Part shown: positions 34,898 through 44,592 of the stretch, one piece after another
How the letters are laid out: every line of letters starts with the position of its first letter
Numbering within the stretch: the stretch's first letter is position 1
Origin: Ruoffia halotolerans
Lineage (GTDB): Bacteria; Bacillota; Bacilli; Lactobacillales; Aerococcaceae
Direction: 5' to 3'
Length of the DNA: 64,000 nucleotides
NCBI RefSeq assembly: GCF_014049385.1
Contig: NZ_JACAOA010000012.1
Location: forward strand, 1-64,000
Program-made: the position numbers and the translations under genes
Notes under the pieces: generated by a model
Told to the model about the DNA's origin: nothing
What the model saw: the letters and a program-made list of their open reading frames with translations, nothing else
Database searches by the model: none

Positions 34898-35743
34898 ATG
34901 GTGTTAGATTTTATGAATCAGTTTATGACGAATCAGCCGATAATTCGAATACTTGATATTTTATTAGTCTGGTATTTAATTTATCGCTTATTAATGTATG
35001 CTCGTGGAACTCAGATGATGAACCTTTTAAAAGGTGTAGGGATCTTCCTTATTGCCAAAAGTGTAAGTTCACTTGCAGGACTTCAGACAGTGGATTGGCT
35101 ATTAGGGCAGATACTATCTTGGGGTGTTGTTGCGATGATTATTCTATTCCAACCGGAACTGAGACGCGCACTTGAAATATTAGGTCGTGACTTGTTTAAG
35201 AACCGTAAGAGTAAGAATAATCCAAGTGAGAAGTTAATAAATGATATCGAGAAATCAGTCCAATATATGTCTAAAAGGAAAATTGGTGCCTTGATTTCAA
35301 TTGAAGGTCAAGATGGCTTGGGGGATTATATTTCAACCGGGATACCACTTGACGCAGAAATAACAAATCAATTGTTAATTAACATATTCATCCCCAATAC
35401 ACCTTTACATGACGGAGCAGTGATCATTAGAGATTATCAAATCGCAGCCGCTTCATGTTATCTACCACTATCAGACAGTACGTTAATACCGAAAGAGTTA
35501 GGAACAAGGCATCGTGCTGCCATTGGTTTAAGCGAAGTAACTGATGCGGTAACAGTCATCGTATCAGAAGAAACTGGAGATATTAGTGTAGTAAAAGGTG
35601 ATAAGATGAACCGCGCACTTGACCGAAATGAATTTAGAAACATACTTGAAGAATACTTGTTTGTAGATGAAGAGGATTCGAAAGATATATTGCAAGTCAT
35701 TCGCGACTTTCTTAATGACAGTTTACAAAGAGGTGATAAATAA
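34898..35743 (+). CDS. cdaA: Diadenylate cyclase CdaA
   Basis: A 281-residue membrane enzyme that makes c-di-AMP from two ATP. Three N-terminal membrane helices (to about residue 95) precede the DisA_N domain, with PLHDGAVIIRD (DGA motif, about residue 172) and LGTRHRAAIG (RHR motif, about residue 203). It heads the conserved cdaA-cdaR-glmM operon; cdaR starts on the base where cdaA ends. c-di-AMP controls K+ and turgor, and GlmM is known to bind and restrain CdaA. RBS GAAAGAAGGTG. Confidence 0.97.
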   Translation: MVLDFMNQFMTNQPIIRILDILLVWYLIYRLLMYARGTQMMNLLKGVGIFLIAKSVSSLAGLQTVDWLLGQILSWGVVAMIILFQPELRRALEILGRDLFKNRKSKNNPSEKLINDIEKSVQYMSKRKIGALISIEGQDGLGDYISTGIPLDAEITNQLLINIFIPNTPLHDGAVIIRDYQIAAASCYLPLSDSTLIPKELGTRHRAAIGLSEVTDAVTVIVSEETGDISVVKGDKMNRALDRNEFRNILEEYLFVDEEDSKDILQVIRDFLNDSLQRGDK

Positions 35744-36870
35744 TGAATAGAGGACTATTTGAGAATAAATGGGCCGTGAGACTCATTTCTCTGATTATTG
35801 CCATTTTCTTGTACATTTTTGTCGCATCAGAGAACAATGCTTTCGTCTTTCAAAGTGCAGCAAACCAACAGTTTGCTAGTATTAACGTAACCGAAACAAT
35901 TGATAATGTCCCGGTGACCGTTGGAGAAATTCCAGAAAATACTTTTATTAGTGGCTTACCAGAATCAGTTCAAGTACGATTGACAGGACCGCGTAATGTA
36001 ATAAACCAAGTGTTAGAAAAAGAAATTACTGTTCAAACAGAGGACTTAACAGATATCCCATCTGGAACGCAACAAATCCAGTTTATCATTTCTGATTTAC
36101 CGGATACAGTCGATTATCAAGTTACACCGTCGAGAAGATATGTTAAAATATCACAGTTAGAAGAAATTACGGCTGAAATTGAATATGAAATAGATCCGAA
36201 CGCCATTCAGGACGGCTTTAATGTGGAAAGTGTGTCATTAAATCCTCAAGAAATACAATTAACTGGTGACGTCGAAACGATTCAACAAATTGACCGAGTT
36301 TATATTACGATTACCAATCCACAACCAGCCAATAGAAGCTTCAGTGGATCATATGTTTTACAAATCGTGAATGCTAATGGTGAAGTACTAGATGTGAATT
36401 CAAATGTCTCGGAAATCGAAGCACAAGTTGAAGTAGTACAACCTCAAAGTGAAGTAGGTATGCATATCATCCCTTTTGGGGAAGACCAAGCAATGTATAC
36501 GTATGAATATACGATTACTACGCCTCAGAGCTTGGTAATTCAAGGGAGTCAACCGAATGTTGACACAGTTGGCGTAGTTGCTGATGTCAGTGGTTTAACA
36601 GAATCGACAACCATCACAGGTGAATTACAAGTACCAGAAGGTATGAATGTTATAAATGGTGATGATGTCCAAATCGAAGTACGCATCACACCAATCGCTT
36701 CAAGTGAGAACGAGGAGCAAAGCTCTGAAGAAACCAATGAGGCAAGCGAAGAAAATGAAGAAAATAACGGGCCCGAATCTGAAAATGAAGATGAAGGAAA
36801 CGCGACTGAAAGTAATGAGTTAGCCGTTGTAGAATCGCAAGATGTCGAGGACGAATCAGGAAATAACTAA
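35743..36870 (+). CDS. cdaR: CdaA regulator CdaR (YbbR domains)
   Basis: A 375-residue protein with one N-terminal membrane helix (residues 14-30, SLIIAIFLYIFVASENN) and an extracellular part of several YbbR repeats (motifs such as NVPVTVGEIPENTFISGLPE and VRLTGPRNVINQV). An acidic Glu/Asn-rich tail of about 60 residues ends it. YbbR/CdaR binds CdaA and tunes its activity. The acidic tail is longer than usual for the family. Confidence 0.93.
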   Translation: MNRGLFENKWAVRLISLIIAIFLYIFVASENNAFVFQSAANQQFASINVTETIDNVPVTVGEIPENTFISGLPESVQVRLTGPRNVINQVLEKEITVQTEDLTDIPSGTQQIQFIISDLPDTVDYQVTPSRRYVKISQLEEITAEIEYEIDPNAIQDGFNVESVSLNPQEIQLTGDVETIQQIDRVYITITNPQPANRSFSGSYVLQIVNANGEVLDVNSNVSEIEAQVEVVQPQSEVGMHIIPFGEDQAMYTYEYTITTPQSLVIQGSQPNVDTVGVVADVSGLTESTTITGELQVPEGMNVINGDDVQIEVRITPIASSENEEQSSEETNEASEENEENNGPESENEDEGNATESNELAVVESQDVEDESGNN

Positions 36871-36897
36871 TAGGAAAAGTTAGGAGATTAATCAATA

Positions 36898-38250
36898 ATG
36901 GGTAAATATTTTGGAACAGATGGTGTCAGAGGTGTAGCAAATAGTGAATTAACACCTGAATTAGCTTTTAAATTAGGTCGTTATGGAGGGTATGTGTTAC
37001 TTCAACACTCTGACGTTGAACATCCACGCGTGTTAGTTGCGCGCGACACACGTATCTCTGGAGAATTATTAGAGTACGCTTTGACAGCAGGATTATTATC
37101 TGTTGGAATCGAAGTTATGCGCTTAGGTGTCATCTCAACACCAGCAGTAGCTTATTTAACAAAAACTCAAGGAGCAGCTGCCGGAGTCATGATCAGTGCT
37201 TCTCACAATCCAGCACAAGACAACGGAATTAAATTCTTCGGAAGTAACGGATTTAAACTATCTGATGATCAAGAAGCAGAAATCGAAGCATTACTAGATA
37301 GTGATGCAGATGAACTACCTCGCCCAAGTGCAGACGGCTTAGGAGTAACAGATGATTTCCCAGAAGGATCTATCAAATATATTCAGTACTTACAATCAAC
37401 CATCTCAGCGAATTTAGATGATTTAAAAGTGTGTGTGGATGCTGCCAATGGAGCAACAGCCCCATTAGTAAACCAATTATTCGCAGATTTAGAGACTGAT
37501 TTCTATACAATGGGAGACCGTCCCGACGGAATTAATATCAATAATGGAGTCGGATCAACTCACCCTGAAGCTTTACAAGAAATGGTTAAAGAAAAAGGCG
37601 CAGACCTTGGAGTTGCTTTAGATGGCGACGGAGACCGTTTAATCGCTGTTGATGAGACAGGTGCTATTGTTGATGGTGATAAAATTATGTTTATCTTAGG
37701 TAAACATTTACAATCTCAAGGACGCTTAGCTAATGATACAATTGTATCAACAGTTATGAGTAACATTGGATTCCATAAAGCTGTTGAAGAAAATAACATG
37801 ACAGCGTTAAAAACTAAAGTTGGAGACCGATATGTCGTCGAAGCAATGCTAGAAGGTAACCACACTTTAGGTGGAGAGCAATCAGGCCACATTGTGATGT
37901 TGGACTACAATACAACGGGTGACGGGTTATTAACAGCCGTTCAATTAATGGCTGTTATGCGTGAAACTGGTAAAAAATTATCAGAATTAGCGGGTGAAGT
38001 AACTATCTTCCCACAAAAATTAGTGAATATTCGTGTACGTGACAAACATACTGTCATGGATGAGCCAGAAGTGAAAGAAATCATCGCTAAAGTTGAAGCA
38101 GAAATGGATGGCGACGGTCGTATCTTAGTACGTCCAAGTGGTACGGAGCCAATCTTACGTGTGATGGCGGAAGCTTCAACACCTGAACGTGTTGACCGTT
38201 ACGTAGATCAAATCGCAGACGTGATTCGCGACATTCGTGGTATGGAGTAG
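36898..38250 (+). CDS. glmM: Phosphoglucosamine mutase
   Basis: A 450-residue enzyme that converts glucosamine-6-phosphate to glucosamine-1-phosphate for UDP-GlcNAc and peptidoglycan. Signatures are [18 protein letters not shown], the phosphoserine loop [17 protein letters not shown] (Ser about 102), the metal loop LDGDGDRLI and the substrate loop [13 protein letters not shown]. Third gene of the c-di-AMP operon, followed by a strong terminator. Its substrate is shared with NagB, encoded 7 kb away. Confidence 0.98.
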   Translation: MGKYFGTDGVRGVANSELTPELAFKLGRYGGYVLLQHSDVEHPRVLVARDTRISGELLEYALTAGLLSVGIEVMRLGVISTPAVAYLTKTQGAAAGVMISASHNPAQDNGIKFFGSNGFKLSDDQEAEIEALLDSDADELPRPSADGLGVTDDFPEGSIKYIQYLQSTISANLDDLKVCVDAANGATAPLVNQLFADLETDFYTMGDRPDGININNGVGSTHPEALQEMVKEKGADLGVALDGDGDRLIAVDETGAIVDGDKIMFILGKHLQSQGRLANDTIVSTVMSNIGFHKAVEENNMTALKTKVGDRYVVEAMLEGNHTLGGEQSGHIVMLDYNTTGDGLLTAVQLMAVMRETGKKLSELAGEVTIFPQKLVNIRVRDKHTVMDEPEVKEIIAKVEAEMDGDGRILVRPSGTEPILRVMAEASTPERVDRYVDQIADVIRDIRGME

Positions 38251-38261
38251 CAATTAAACTT

Positions 38262-38296
38262 AGTACTGAAGAAGTCATTTCTTCAGTACTTTTTTG
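38262..38296 (+). terminator. Terminator of cdaA operon
   Basis: AGTACTGAAGAA and TTCTTCAGTACT form a perfect 12-bp stem with a 5-base loop and T6 tail. Confidence 0.94.
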
Positions 38297-38346
38297 TTTT
38301 AAGACAAATCATCTAAAAAGTAGAAAAAATGGGAGGTAAAGTCGTG

Positions 38347-39231
38347 ATGACGCAGTTAAATGAATTAAATAAGAAAGACCGAACCGTACATTGGCTTAAC
38401 ACTCATCAAACTGTCAATTTAAGCTGTATCCATTGCCTAGAAGCCTTAAAGTTAGACTCGCATAGTTTGGTGTGCAAGAATGGTCACCGTTTTGATATGG
38501 CGAAACAAGGCTATTTTTTCATGGCTAAGAAAGCATCGAATACAAAGTATGATGCGTCCTTGTTTCACTCAAGACGTGAAATTATTCTAAATACCAAGCT
38601 GTATCGACCTCTGCATGAATACATTGGAGAGTATCTGAGTGAACATCATGGAAAAGATATTTCAATGATTGATGCAGGAAGTGGAGAAGGCAGTCACTTG
38701 TGGCAGATGAGTCGCCAAGTTAAAGAGAATGAGTACAGTTTAATAGGGATTGATTTAGCAAAAAGTGCGATTCAAGCAGCCACAGATTATAATGGGCATA
38801 TGTTATCGATGATTGCGGATTTGGCAGAGTTACCTGTAGCTAATCATCAAATAGATATCGTCTTTTCAATATTTTCACCGTCCAATTACTCGGAATTTGA
38901 GCGTATTTTAAAGCCGGAAGGGGAACTCATCAAAATTATTCCTAACTCAGGTTATTTACAAGAGATAAGACAAGCTCTCATAGATATGGGAATTGGAAAT
39001 ATCCACCCATACTCGAATGAAGATGTTATCGAGGTCTTCAAAACGCATTATCCAGAAGCCAAGATGAAAGAAATTAAGGTGACGCAAAAGTTAACGAGCA
39101 GTCAGTTGGAAGATTTAGTCGTTATGACGCCATTGACTTGGCAATTAAATGATGAAGAACACCAAACATTACTGACAAAGCTTGATGGCTTCATTACCTT
39201 GGATGTAATCGTATTACATGGTAAGAATTAA
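38347..39231 (+). CDS. RlmA-like 23S rRNA guanine-N1 methyltransferase
   Basis: A class I SAM methyltransferase, 294 residues from the ATG at 38347 (a GTG three bases earlier is also possible; GGGAGG lies just upstream). The N-terminal zinc knuckle CIHC...CKNGHRFD (about residues 27-50) and QGYFFM are RlmA/RrmA traits. The SAM motif is MIDAGSGEGSHL, followed by IGIDLAKSAIQAA and VFSIFSPSNYSEFERILKP. RlmA methylates G745/G748 of 23S rRNA; the latter enzyme (TlrB) affects tylosin resistance. Confidence 0.85.
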   Translation: MTQLNELNKKDRTVHWLNTHQTVNLSCIHCLEALKLDSHSLVCKNGHRFDMAKQGYFFMAKKASNTKYDASLFHSRREIILNTKLYRPLHEYIGEYLSEHHGKDISMIDAGSGEGSHLWQMSRQVKENEYSLIGIDLAKSAIQAATDYNGHMLSMIADLAELPVANHQIDIVFSIFSPSNYSEFERILKPEGELIKIIPNSGYLQEIRQALIDMGIGNIHPYSNEDVIEVFKTHYPEAKMKEIKVTQKLTSSQLEDLVVMTPLTWQLNDEEHQTLLTKLDGFITLDVIVLHGKN

Positions 39232-39488
39232 CTATCCCCAACACTACTTAGACAACATTTTGTTCATTATAAGGGGAAATTTTACTAAGAATATGATACG
39301 CTATTCAGTAGTGATTAGGATGTGACATTTATTGAGTGAGATATGCTCCAACCCTAGCTAATAAAATACTAATAGAGGATAGATTTTGCTTCATTATGGG
39401 ATTCAGACATAGGAAGAGACATGTCAATCAGTAAGTGCTAAAAACTAAAATCACTTTTTTATATTTAAAGAAAAGGGTGGGGATAGTT

Positions 39489-40313
39489 ATGTACATTTCA
39501 AATATCAATTCATCATCAATCAAATTACATGCAATAAATAAAGAAGAAATGACTACAAAAAAACCGATAACTATTTATTCAGAAGATCAGGTGACATTGC
39601 TTTATATCATTAAAGGTGGAGGAAATTACGAAACCAAGTTAAGCAATGGGCAATTTAAAAAAGAAAATTTTATCATATTAAATCCTGGGATGAAACTGAC
39701 AATCCAATCACTTCGTAAGGTGGAGTGGATAAAATTTACTTTATCAGGAATTTTATTTATTTCGAGTATCGATATTGACTCAACTAAACAGCTATATATC
39801 ACTCACGATGACTCGCGCCAAATGAAAGCTTATCTAGATTTAGCACTTGTTGAAGATGCTAATAAGTTTGAAGGGACTGCTTTAATAACTAAAAAACTCA
39901 TTGAATGTGTGGTAGCACATATATTAAGAAGTAAAGATTTGACGATTAAAGATGATAATGTGCAAGTTGAGAACGATGAAATTCAATTAGTCCAACGTTT
40001 TATTCGAGAGAATTATTCAAAGCGTTTGACGCTAGACCAACTAGCGAGTCATATTTGCATGAAGAAGTATTACTTTATTCGTGTGTTTAAGCAACGGACA
40101 GGTTTGTCGCCGATTGATTATCTCATTCAAGTTCGTTTAGCTGAAGCGGAAAAACTATTAGCAGAATCAAATTATACGGTTTCTAAGATTGCTGATTATG
40201 TCGGTTTTCATTCGCCATCATATTTCTCAAAATCATTTAAAGAAGTGAATGATTGTACACCGTCTGAATATCGTAAAAAGAATACAAAAGAAATGAATAA
40301 ACGTATTTCATAA
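39489..40313 (+). CDS. AraC-family regulator (paralogue A)
   Basis: A 274-residue regulator: a cupin-like N-terminal domain (about residues 1-140) and two C-terminal HTH motifs (LTLDQLASHICMKKYYFIRV, then YTVSKIADYVGFHSPSYFSK). Its opening MYISNINSSSIKLHAI is nearly the same as the regulator at 43564-44373, so the two are paralogues. They face each other across mgtA. ATG 39489 has GGTGGGGA upstream. The effector is unknown; sugar-type ligands are usual for the family. Confidence 0.88.
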   Translation: MYISNINSSSIKLHAINKEEMTTKKPITIYSEDQVTLLYIIKGGGNYETKLSNGQFKKENFIILNPGMKLTIQSLRKVEWIKFTLSGILFISSIDIDSTKQLYITHDDSRQMKAYLDLALVEDANKFEGTALITKKLIECVVAHILRSKDLTIKDDNVQVENDEIQLVQRFIRENYSKRLTLDQLASHICMKKYYFIRVFKQRTGLSPIDYLIQVRLAEAEKLLAESNYTVSKIADYVGFHSPSYFSKSFKEVNDCTPSEYRKKNTKEMNKRIS

Positions 40314-40327
40314 TATAACTGACACTC

Positions 40328-40366
40328 CCTAAAGTAAGGTAAAGCCGATACTTTAGGTTTTTTTTG
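40328..40366 (+). terminator. Terminator after AraC gene A
   Basis: CCTAAAGTA and TACTTTAGG form a 9-bp stem with a 12-base loop and a T8 tail. Confidence 0.9.
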
Positions 40367-40368
40367 TA

Positions 40369-40398
40369 AATAAAAACGAGTCCCGAAGAACTCGTTAA
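40369..40398 (-). terminator. Terminator after mgtA
   Basis: On the minus strand AACGAGT and ACTCGTT form a 7-bp stem with an 8-base loop and TTTTTAT after it. Confidence 0.75.
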
Positions 40399-40404
40399 AA
40401 ATTA

Positions 40405-43047
40405 TTATAATAGCTCACCGTATCGTTTGACATAGTAGTACTTTACGATAGTGACTAGAATTAAGTAAGCAACAACAATACCTAAGAGCAGAAGCCAAAA
40501 AGTACTTGGAAGTGCTGTTAAATCTAAGGCAGCTCCTAACTGTGTATATGACACAATCGTCCCAATGACAATTCCTAACAACGTGAAAAAGGTCATAACC
40601 GTTGATGGACGACTTTCAATGAACGGTAACTTTTTAGTGCGTAATGTATATAATACTAGAGTTTGTGTCCATAAAGAGACAACAAACCAACCCGAATGGA
40701 ATAAAGCAATGAATAATTCTTGTGTTTCTGAATTTAGGCTAGAATAGTTACCACCTAAAAACTGCGGTAAGATAATTAAGAACAATACAGCAAAACTCAG
40801 AATATCAAAAATTGAACTTGTAGGTCCAAACCAAATCATGAATCGTTGAATACTAGAAGATTCCCATTTTTTTGGAGCTTTTAAATATTCTTTATCTACA
40901 TTATCCCAAGGCATTGACATACAAGAGATGTCATATAGTAAGTTTAAGAATAAGAGTTGCATGGGTAACATAGGTAAGAATGGTAGAAAAATACTTGCAA
41001 TCAGTACTGAGAACATATTTCCGAAGTTAGAACTCGTTGTCGCGTTAATATACTTCATTATATTTCCAAACACTTTTCGGCCTAGAATAATCCCTTTTTC
41101 AAGGATCATTAAATCTTTTTCTAACAGAATAACATCTGCAGAATCTTTGGCGATATCAACGGCATTATCTACAGAAATACTGACGTCAGCTGCTCTCATA
41201 GCAGGTGAGTCATTGATTCCATCACCTAAAAAACCAACAACATGATCATTTTTTCGTAATAAGCGAACGATTTCTGCTTTTTGTGTTGGATTGAGTTTTA
41301 CGAAGACATTGTAAGTTTCGACAGCTTCGGCTAATTGATTTTCGCTCATTTGACTCACGATGTCACCAGTTAAGTAGTGTTCCGCATTAATTCCAACTTG
41401 TGAACAAATCGCTTGAGTAACTAAGGCATTGTCACCGGTCAATATTTTCACGTTAACATTATGATCTCTTAAAGCATTCAGAGCTTCCTTCGTCGATTCT
41501 TTAGGAGGATCTAAAAAGGCTAGGAACCCAATGAGAACCATGTCAGACTCATCTTTAACTGACAGTTCGCCAATTCCTGCGGGATTTGTTTTATGTGAAA
41601 GTCCAAGCACACGTAAACCATTAGAGTTTAAATCATCCACTGTGTTCAGTACATTTACTTTTGCTTGTTCAGTGAGTGGTTGGACTTCACCATTGATTTC
41701 AACGTATTGACTAATTGAAAGCATTTCTTCTATAGCGCCTTTGGTAATCATTTGCGTTTTCCCAGTTAAATCTTCAACAACTACGCTCATGCGTCGACGA
41801 TTAAAGTCAAAGGGAATTTCATCGATTTTTTTATAGTTAAAAGTTTCAATATCGAGTTCTTTTTCAGATGCTTCGATAACGGCAACATCCATGAGGTTTT
41901 TTAAACCTGTTTGGTAATAACTGTTTAAAAATGCATGATGGAGAACGCGTTTATTCTCATTTCCGTCAATATCGAGATGATATTGTAGGACGATTTTATC
42001 TTGAGTAAGTGTTCCCGTTTTATCTGTACAAAGAACATCTATGGCTCCAAAATTCTGAATTGAGTTCAGGTTTCGAATGACTGTCCCTTTTTTTGCCATA
42101 GTACTTGCGCCTTTGACTAAGTTAGAAGTGACAATCATGGGTAACATTTCTGGGGTGAGGCCAACAGCAACTGAAATTCCAAAAAGTAAAGCTTGTAACC
42201 AATCACCTTTTGTTAAGCCATTAATCAGAATGACGGTTGGAGCAAGGACCATCATGAAGCGAATAAGTAATTGAGATGTGCTTTCGATTCCTTTATCAAA
42301 GCTAGTTTTTACCGGTTCTTGATTGAGTTCTTGAGCAATTTGTCCGAATAGAGTATTGTTTGCAGTTCGTACAACAATACCTTCAGCAGTTCCGCTCACA
42401 ACTTCGCTTCCCATATATGCTAACGTGTCGTAGTTCGTTTCAGAGTCGGATTCTGTAATAATTGTGTTCGCAAATTTTTCAACCGGGTAACTTTCTCCAG
42501 TCAGGGATGTTTGAGAGATGAATAAGTCTTTCGTCTGGATTAAACGAATATCTGACGGAATCATATCGCCGGCTGAAAGGTGTACAATGTCACCTAAGAC
42601 GATATCTTCTGTTGGGATTTCTCTAAACGTTCCTTCGCGTTTCACCGTTGAAGTAACTTCAACTAATTGATTTAAAGCTTGAGCCGCACGGTTTGACCGA
42701 ACAGATTGAATAAATGACATCATGCCACTAAGTAAAACAAGCAAAATGATAATGACCGCACTGGTCGCATCTTTCTCGCCTGGATTGACTAGAATATACT
42801 CAGTTAAAAATGAAATGCATGCCAGCACAATAAGTACGAGTGTAAAAGGAGAAGAGAACGCATCAATAAACACTTTCCATAATGGTTTATCTGCACCATA
42901 ATTAATTTCGTTCTTTCCATCAATACTCTGAATATCTGCGGCTTCTTGATATGTAAAGCCCTCTTGTTTTATATCTAATTGTTGCATTAAATCTTGAATG
43001 CTTAGACTTGCTAAGTCAAAGTAATTTAATAATTTATTGTCTTTCAT
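40405..43047 (-). CDS. mgtA: Mg2+-importing P-type ATPase
   Basis: An 880-residue P3B-type ATPase. Phosphorylation motif LCTDKTGTLTQDKIV, actuator TGESYPVEKF, nucleotide domain features KGAIEEML and VKILTGDNALVT, hinge FLGDGINDSPAMRAADVSIS, and a C-terminal membrane part with MPMQLLFLNLLYDISCMSMP. ATG 43047 with GGAGG upstream is chosen; the frame extends to 43098 without a site. The gene follows an M-box riboswitch and terminator, so it is expressed when cytosolic Mg2+ is low. Confidence 0.95.
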   Translation of the reverse strand: MKDNKLLNYFDLASLSIQDLMQQLDIKQEGFTYQEAADIQSIDGKNEINYGADKPLWKVFIDAFSSPFTLVLIVLACISFLTEYILVNPGEKDATSAVIIILLVLLSGMMSFIQSVRSNRAAQALNQLVEVTSTVKREGTFREIPTEDIVLGDIVHLSAGDMIPSDIRLIQTKDLFISQTSLTGESYPVEKFANTIITESDSETNYDTLAYMGSEVVSGTAEGIVVRTANNTLFGQIAQELNQEPVKTSFDKGIESTSQLLIRFMMVLAPTVILINGLTKGDWLQALLFGISVAVGLTPEMLPMIVTSNLVKGASTMAKKGTVIRNLNSIQNFGAIDVLCTDKTGTLTQDKIVLQYHLDIDGNENKRVLHHAFLNSYYQTGLKNLMDVAVIEASEKELDIETFNYKKIDEIPFDFNRRRMSVVVEDLTGKTQMITKGAIEEMLSISQYVEINGEVQPLTEQAKVNVLNTVDDLNSNGLRVLGLSHKTNPAGIGELSVKDESDMVLIGFLAFLDPPKESTKEALNALRDHNVNVKILTGDNALVTQAICSQVGINAEHYLTGDIVSQMSENQLAEAVETYNVFVKLNPTQKAEIVRLLRKNDHVVGFLGDGINDSPAMRAADVSISVDNAVDIAKDSADVILLEKDLMILEKGIILGRKVFGNIMKYINATTSSNFGNMFSVLIASIFLPFLPMLPMQLLFLNLLYDISCMSMPWDNVDKEYLKAPKKWESSSIQRFMIWFGPTSSIFDILSFAVLFLIILPQFLGGNYSSLNSETQELFIALFHSGWFVVSLWTQTLVLYTLRTKKLPFIESRPSTVMTFFTLLGIVIGTIVSYTQLGAALDLTALPSTFWLLLLGIVVAYLILVTIVKYYYVKRYGELL

Positions 43048-43232
43048 TGTTACTGCCTCCTTAGTTAATATTAAAGAGACTTCAAATGTGTGAGACATCA
43101 GGAGAATGAGTCAGTTGACAAACAGGCTCGACCTGATGCATCGGCGATATTTTTTTGAAATCTCTGTATCCTGGACGAGTCCATTTATTTTCCCTCCTTT
43201 TTTAATTGATCCATTGGAAATTCATAAGAAAT

Positions 43233-43263
43233 AGAAAAAGCCCTCACTTATGCAAGCGAGGAC
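43233..43263 (-). terminator. M-box riboswitch terminator
   Basis: On the minus strand GTCCTCGCTT and AAGTGAGGGC (10 bp, wobble pairs) with a 4-base loop and TTTTT tail, between aptamer and mgtA. Confidence 0.9.
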
Positions 43264-43294
43264 TCAAAAAACGTACAAAAATAATTTATACTGA

Positions 43295-43450
43295 TTCTTT
43301 GTGGAGTTTCAGCACTATACATCGTAAACAATTCCTGTTAGCTACATTATGAAAAGCCTTAGTTCGACAATTCCTGTTATACCCATTGGCGTCTCTGGAC
43401 GTTTTTGGGCAGTAGCCTATGTATGTATAGGAGCCTCACCTAACAAATCT
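43295..43450 (-). promoter_or_regulatory. M-box (ykoK) Mg2+ riboswitch
   Basis: The minus strand shows the M-box core in order: GTTAGGTGAGGCTCCTATAC, CTGCCCAAAAACGTCCAGAG, ACGCCAATGGG, AACAGGAATTGTCGA, AAGGCTTTTCATAATGT, CTAACAGGAATTGTTTACGA, TGTATAGTGCTGAAACTCCA and CAAAG. These match the conserved Mg2+-binding fold. With the terminator it forms an off switch at high Mg2+. Confidence 0.97.
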
Positions 43451-43470
43451 TATTAAATTTACCAAACACA

Positions 43471-43498
43471 ATTGTATCACGTAAGAAAGAAAAGTCAA
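43471..43498 (-). promoter_or_regulatory. Promoter of the mgtA leader
   Basis: -35 TTGACT (43493-43498) and -10 TACAAT (43471-43476) with a 16-base spacer, about 20 bases before the aptamer. Confidence 0.8.
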
Positions 43499-43504
43499 AT
43501 TTAA

Positions 43505-43546
43505 TTAAAAAATAAGCACTCTATCTACTTTGTAGACAGAATGCTT
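43505..43546 (-). terminator. Terminator after AraC gene B
   Basis: On the minus strand AAGCATTCTGTCTAC and GTAGATAGAGTGCTT pair over 15 positions with wobbles and a mismatch, then ATTTTTTAATT. Confidence 0.8.
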
Positions 43547-43563
43547 TATATTGGGTTTTTAAC

Positions 43564-44373
43564 TTAATCTGTACTATGCTTCTTACGGAAAGCAGAAGGT
43601 GTACAATGATTTGACTCCTTAAAGGTCTTAGAAAAATGTGACGGTGAGTGGAAACCAACCATATCTGAAATCTTAGAAATGGTAATATTCGAAGTAGCGA
43701 GTAACTTCTCAGCTTCGGCTAAACGCACATGAATCAAGTAATCAATGGGTGATAGACCCGTTTTTTGCTTGAATAGACGAATTAAATAGTACTTGTTGAT
43801 ACCAACATGATCTGATAAATCATCTAATGAGATTTTTTGTGAATAATTTTTACGGATATATTGTTGAATACGTTCGATTTCATCATTTTTCACTTGAACG
43901 CTCGCATCTTTAATTGATAACTCACTATTCTTAAGCACGTGCACCATAATACACTCAAGTAATTTCTTAAGAATTAATTCTGTTCCACGGAAACGATGCG
44001 TATGTTCTAAGATAGCAAGATCTAAGTAACGTTTAATTGATTGTGATGTATCTTCAGTTACGAACATCTGGCTTTTAGAATCAATATCAAGACTTGAAGT
44101 AAATAAAATACCATTCAATGTGATTTTAATCCACTCAACTTTACGTATTGTAGTTAATTCCAATGTTGTTTGTGGATTAAGTAGAATCATGTCGCGTTTC
44201 TTAACTTGACCTTCTCGATCATTTACTTTGAAATCTGCCGCCCCTTTAACAATGTATAAAAACGTTAAATTGTTTTCTGAAAAAACAGTAATAGTTTCAC
44301 CGGTTGTTGGAATACTTTCGGTTTCGATTGATTGTAGTTTAACTGAAGATGAATTAATATTTGATATATACAT
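43564..44373 (-). CDS. AraC-family regulator (paralogue B)
   Basis: A 269-residue regulator, paralogue of 39489-40313: the two share MYISNINSSS at the start, RKVEWIK and TGLSPIDYLI. HTH motifs are ISLDDLSDHVGINKYYLIRL and ITISKISDMVGFHSPSHFSK. A GGAGGTTAGG ribosome site precedes the ATG. It is read on the same strand as mgtA but is closed off by its own terminator before the mgtA promoter, so it is a separate transcription unit. Confidence 0.88.
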   Translation of the reverse strand: MYISNINSSSVKLQSIETESIPTTGETITVFSENNLTFLYIVKGAADFKVNDREGQVKKRDMILLNPQTTLELTTIRKVEWIKITLNGILFTSSLDIDSKSQMFVTEDTSQSIKRYLDLAILEHTHRFRGTELILKKLLECIMVHVLKNSELSIKDASVQVKNDEIERIQQYIRKNYSQKISLDDLSDHVGINKYYLIRLFKQKTGLSPIDYLIHVRLAEAEKLLATSNITISKISDMVGFHSPSHFSKTFKESNHCTPSAFRKKHSTD

Positions 44374-44592
44374 AAACCTAACCTCCTTTTGTTCAGAAAT
44401 TGAGTAATCATTTTTATAAATACATTATATTACACAAAATGAATAATATAAATGTTTTTTTACTAAATTCATACGATTTTTTATCATTATATTGCTAATG
44501 ACTACGAAAACGCAATCAAGAACTGACTCCCAAACAATATTAACATGCTAACTTCAACAAATAAAATAAAATAAATATATTTTGTAAAAGCA

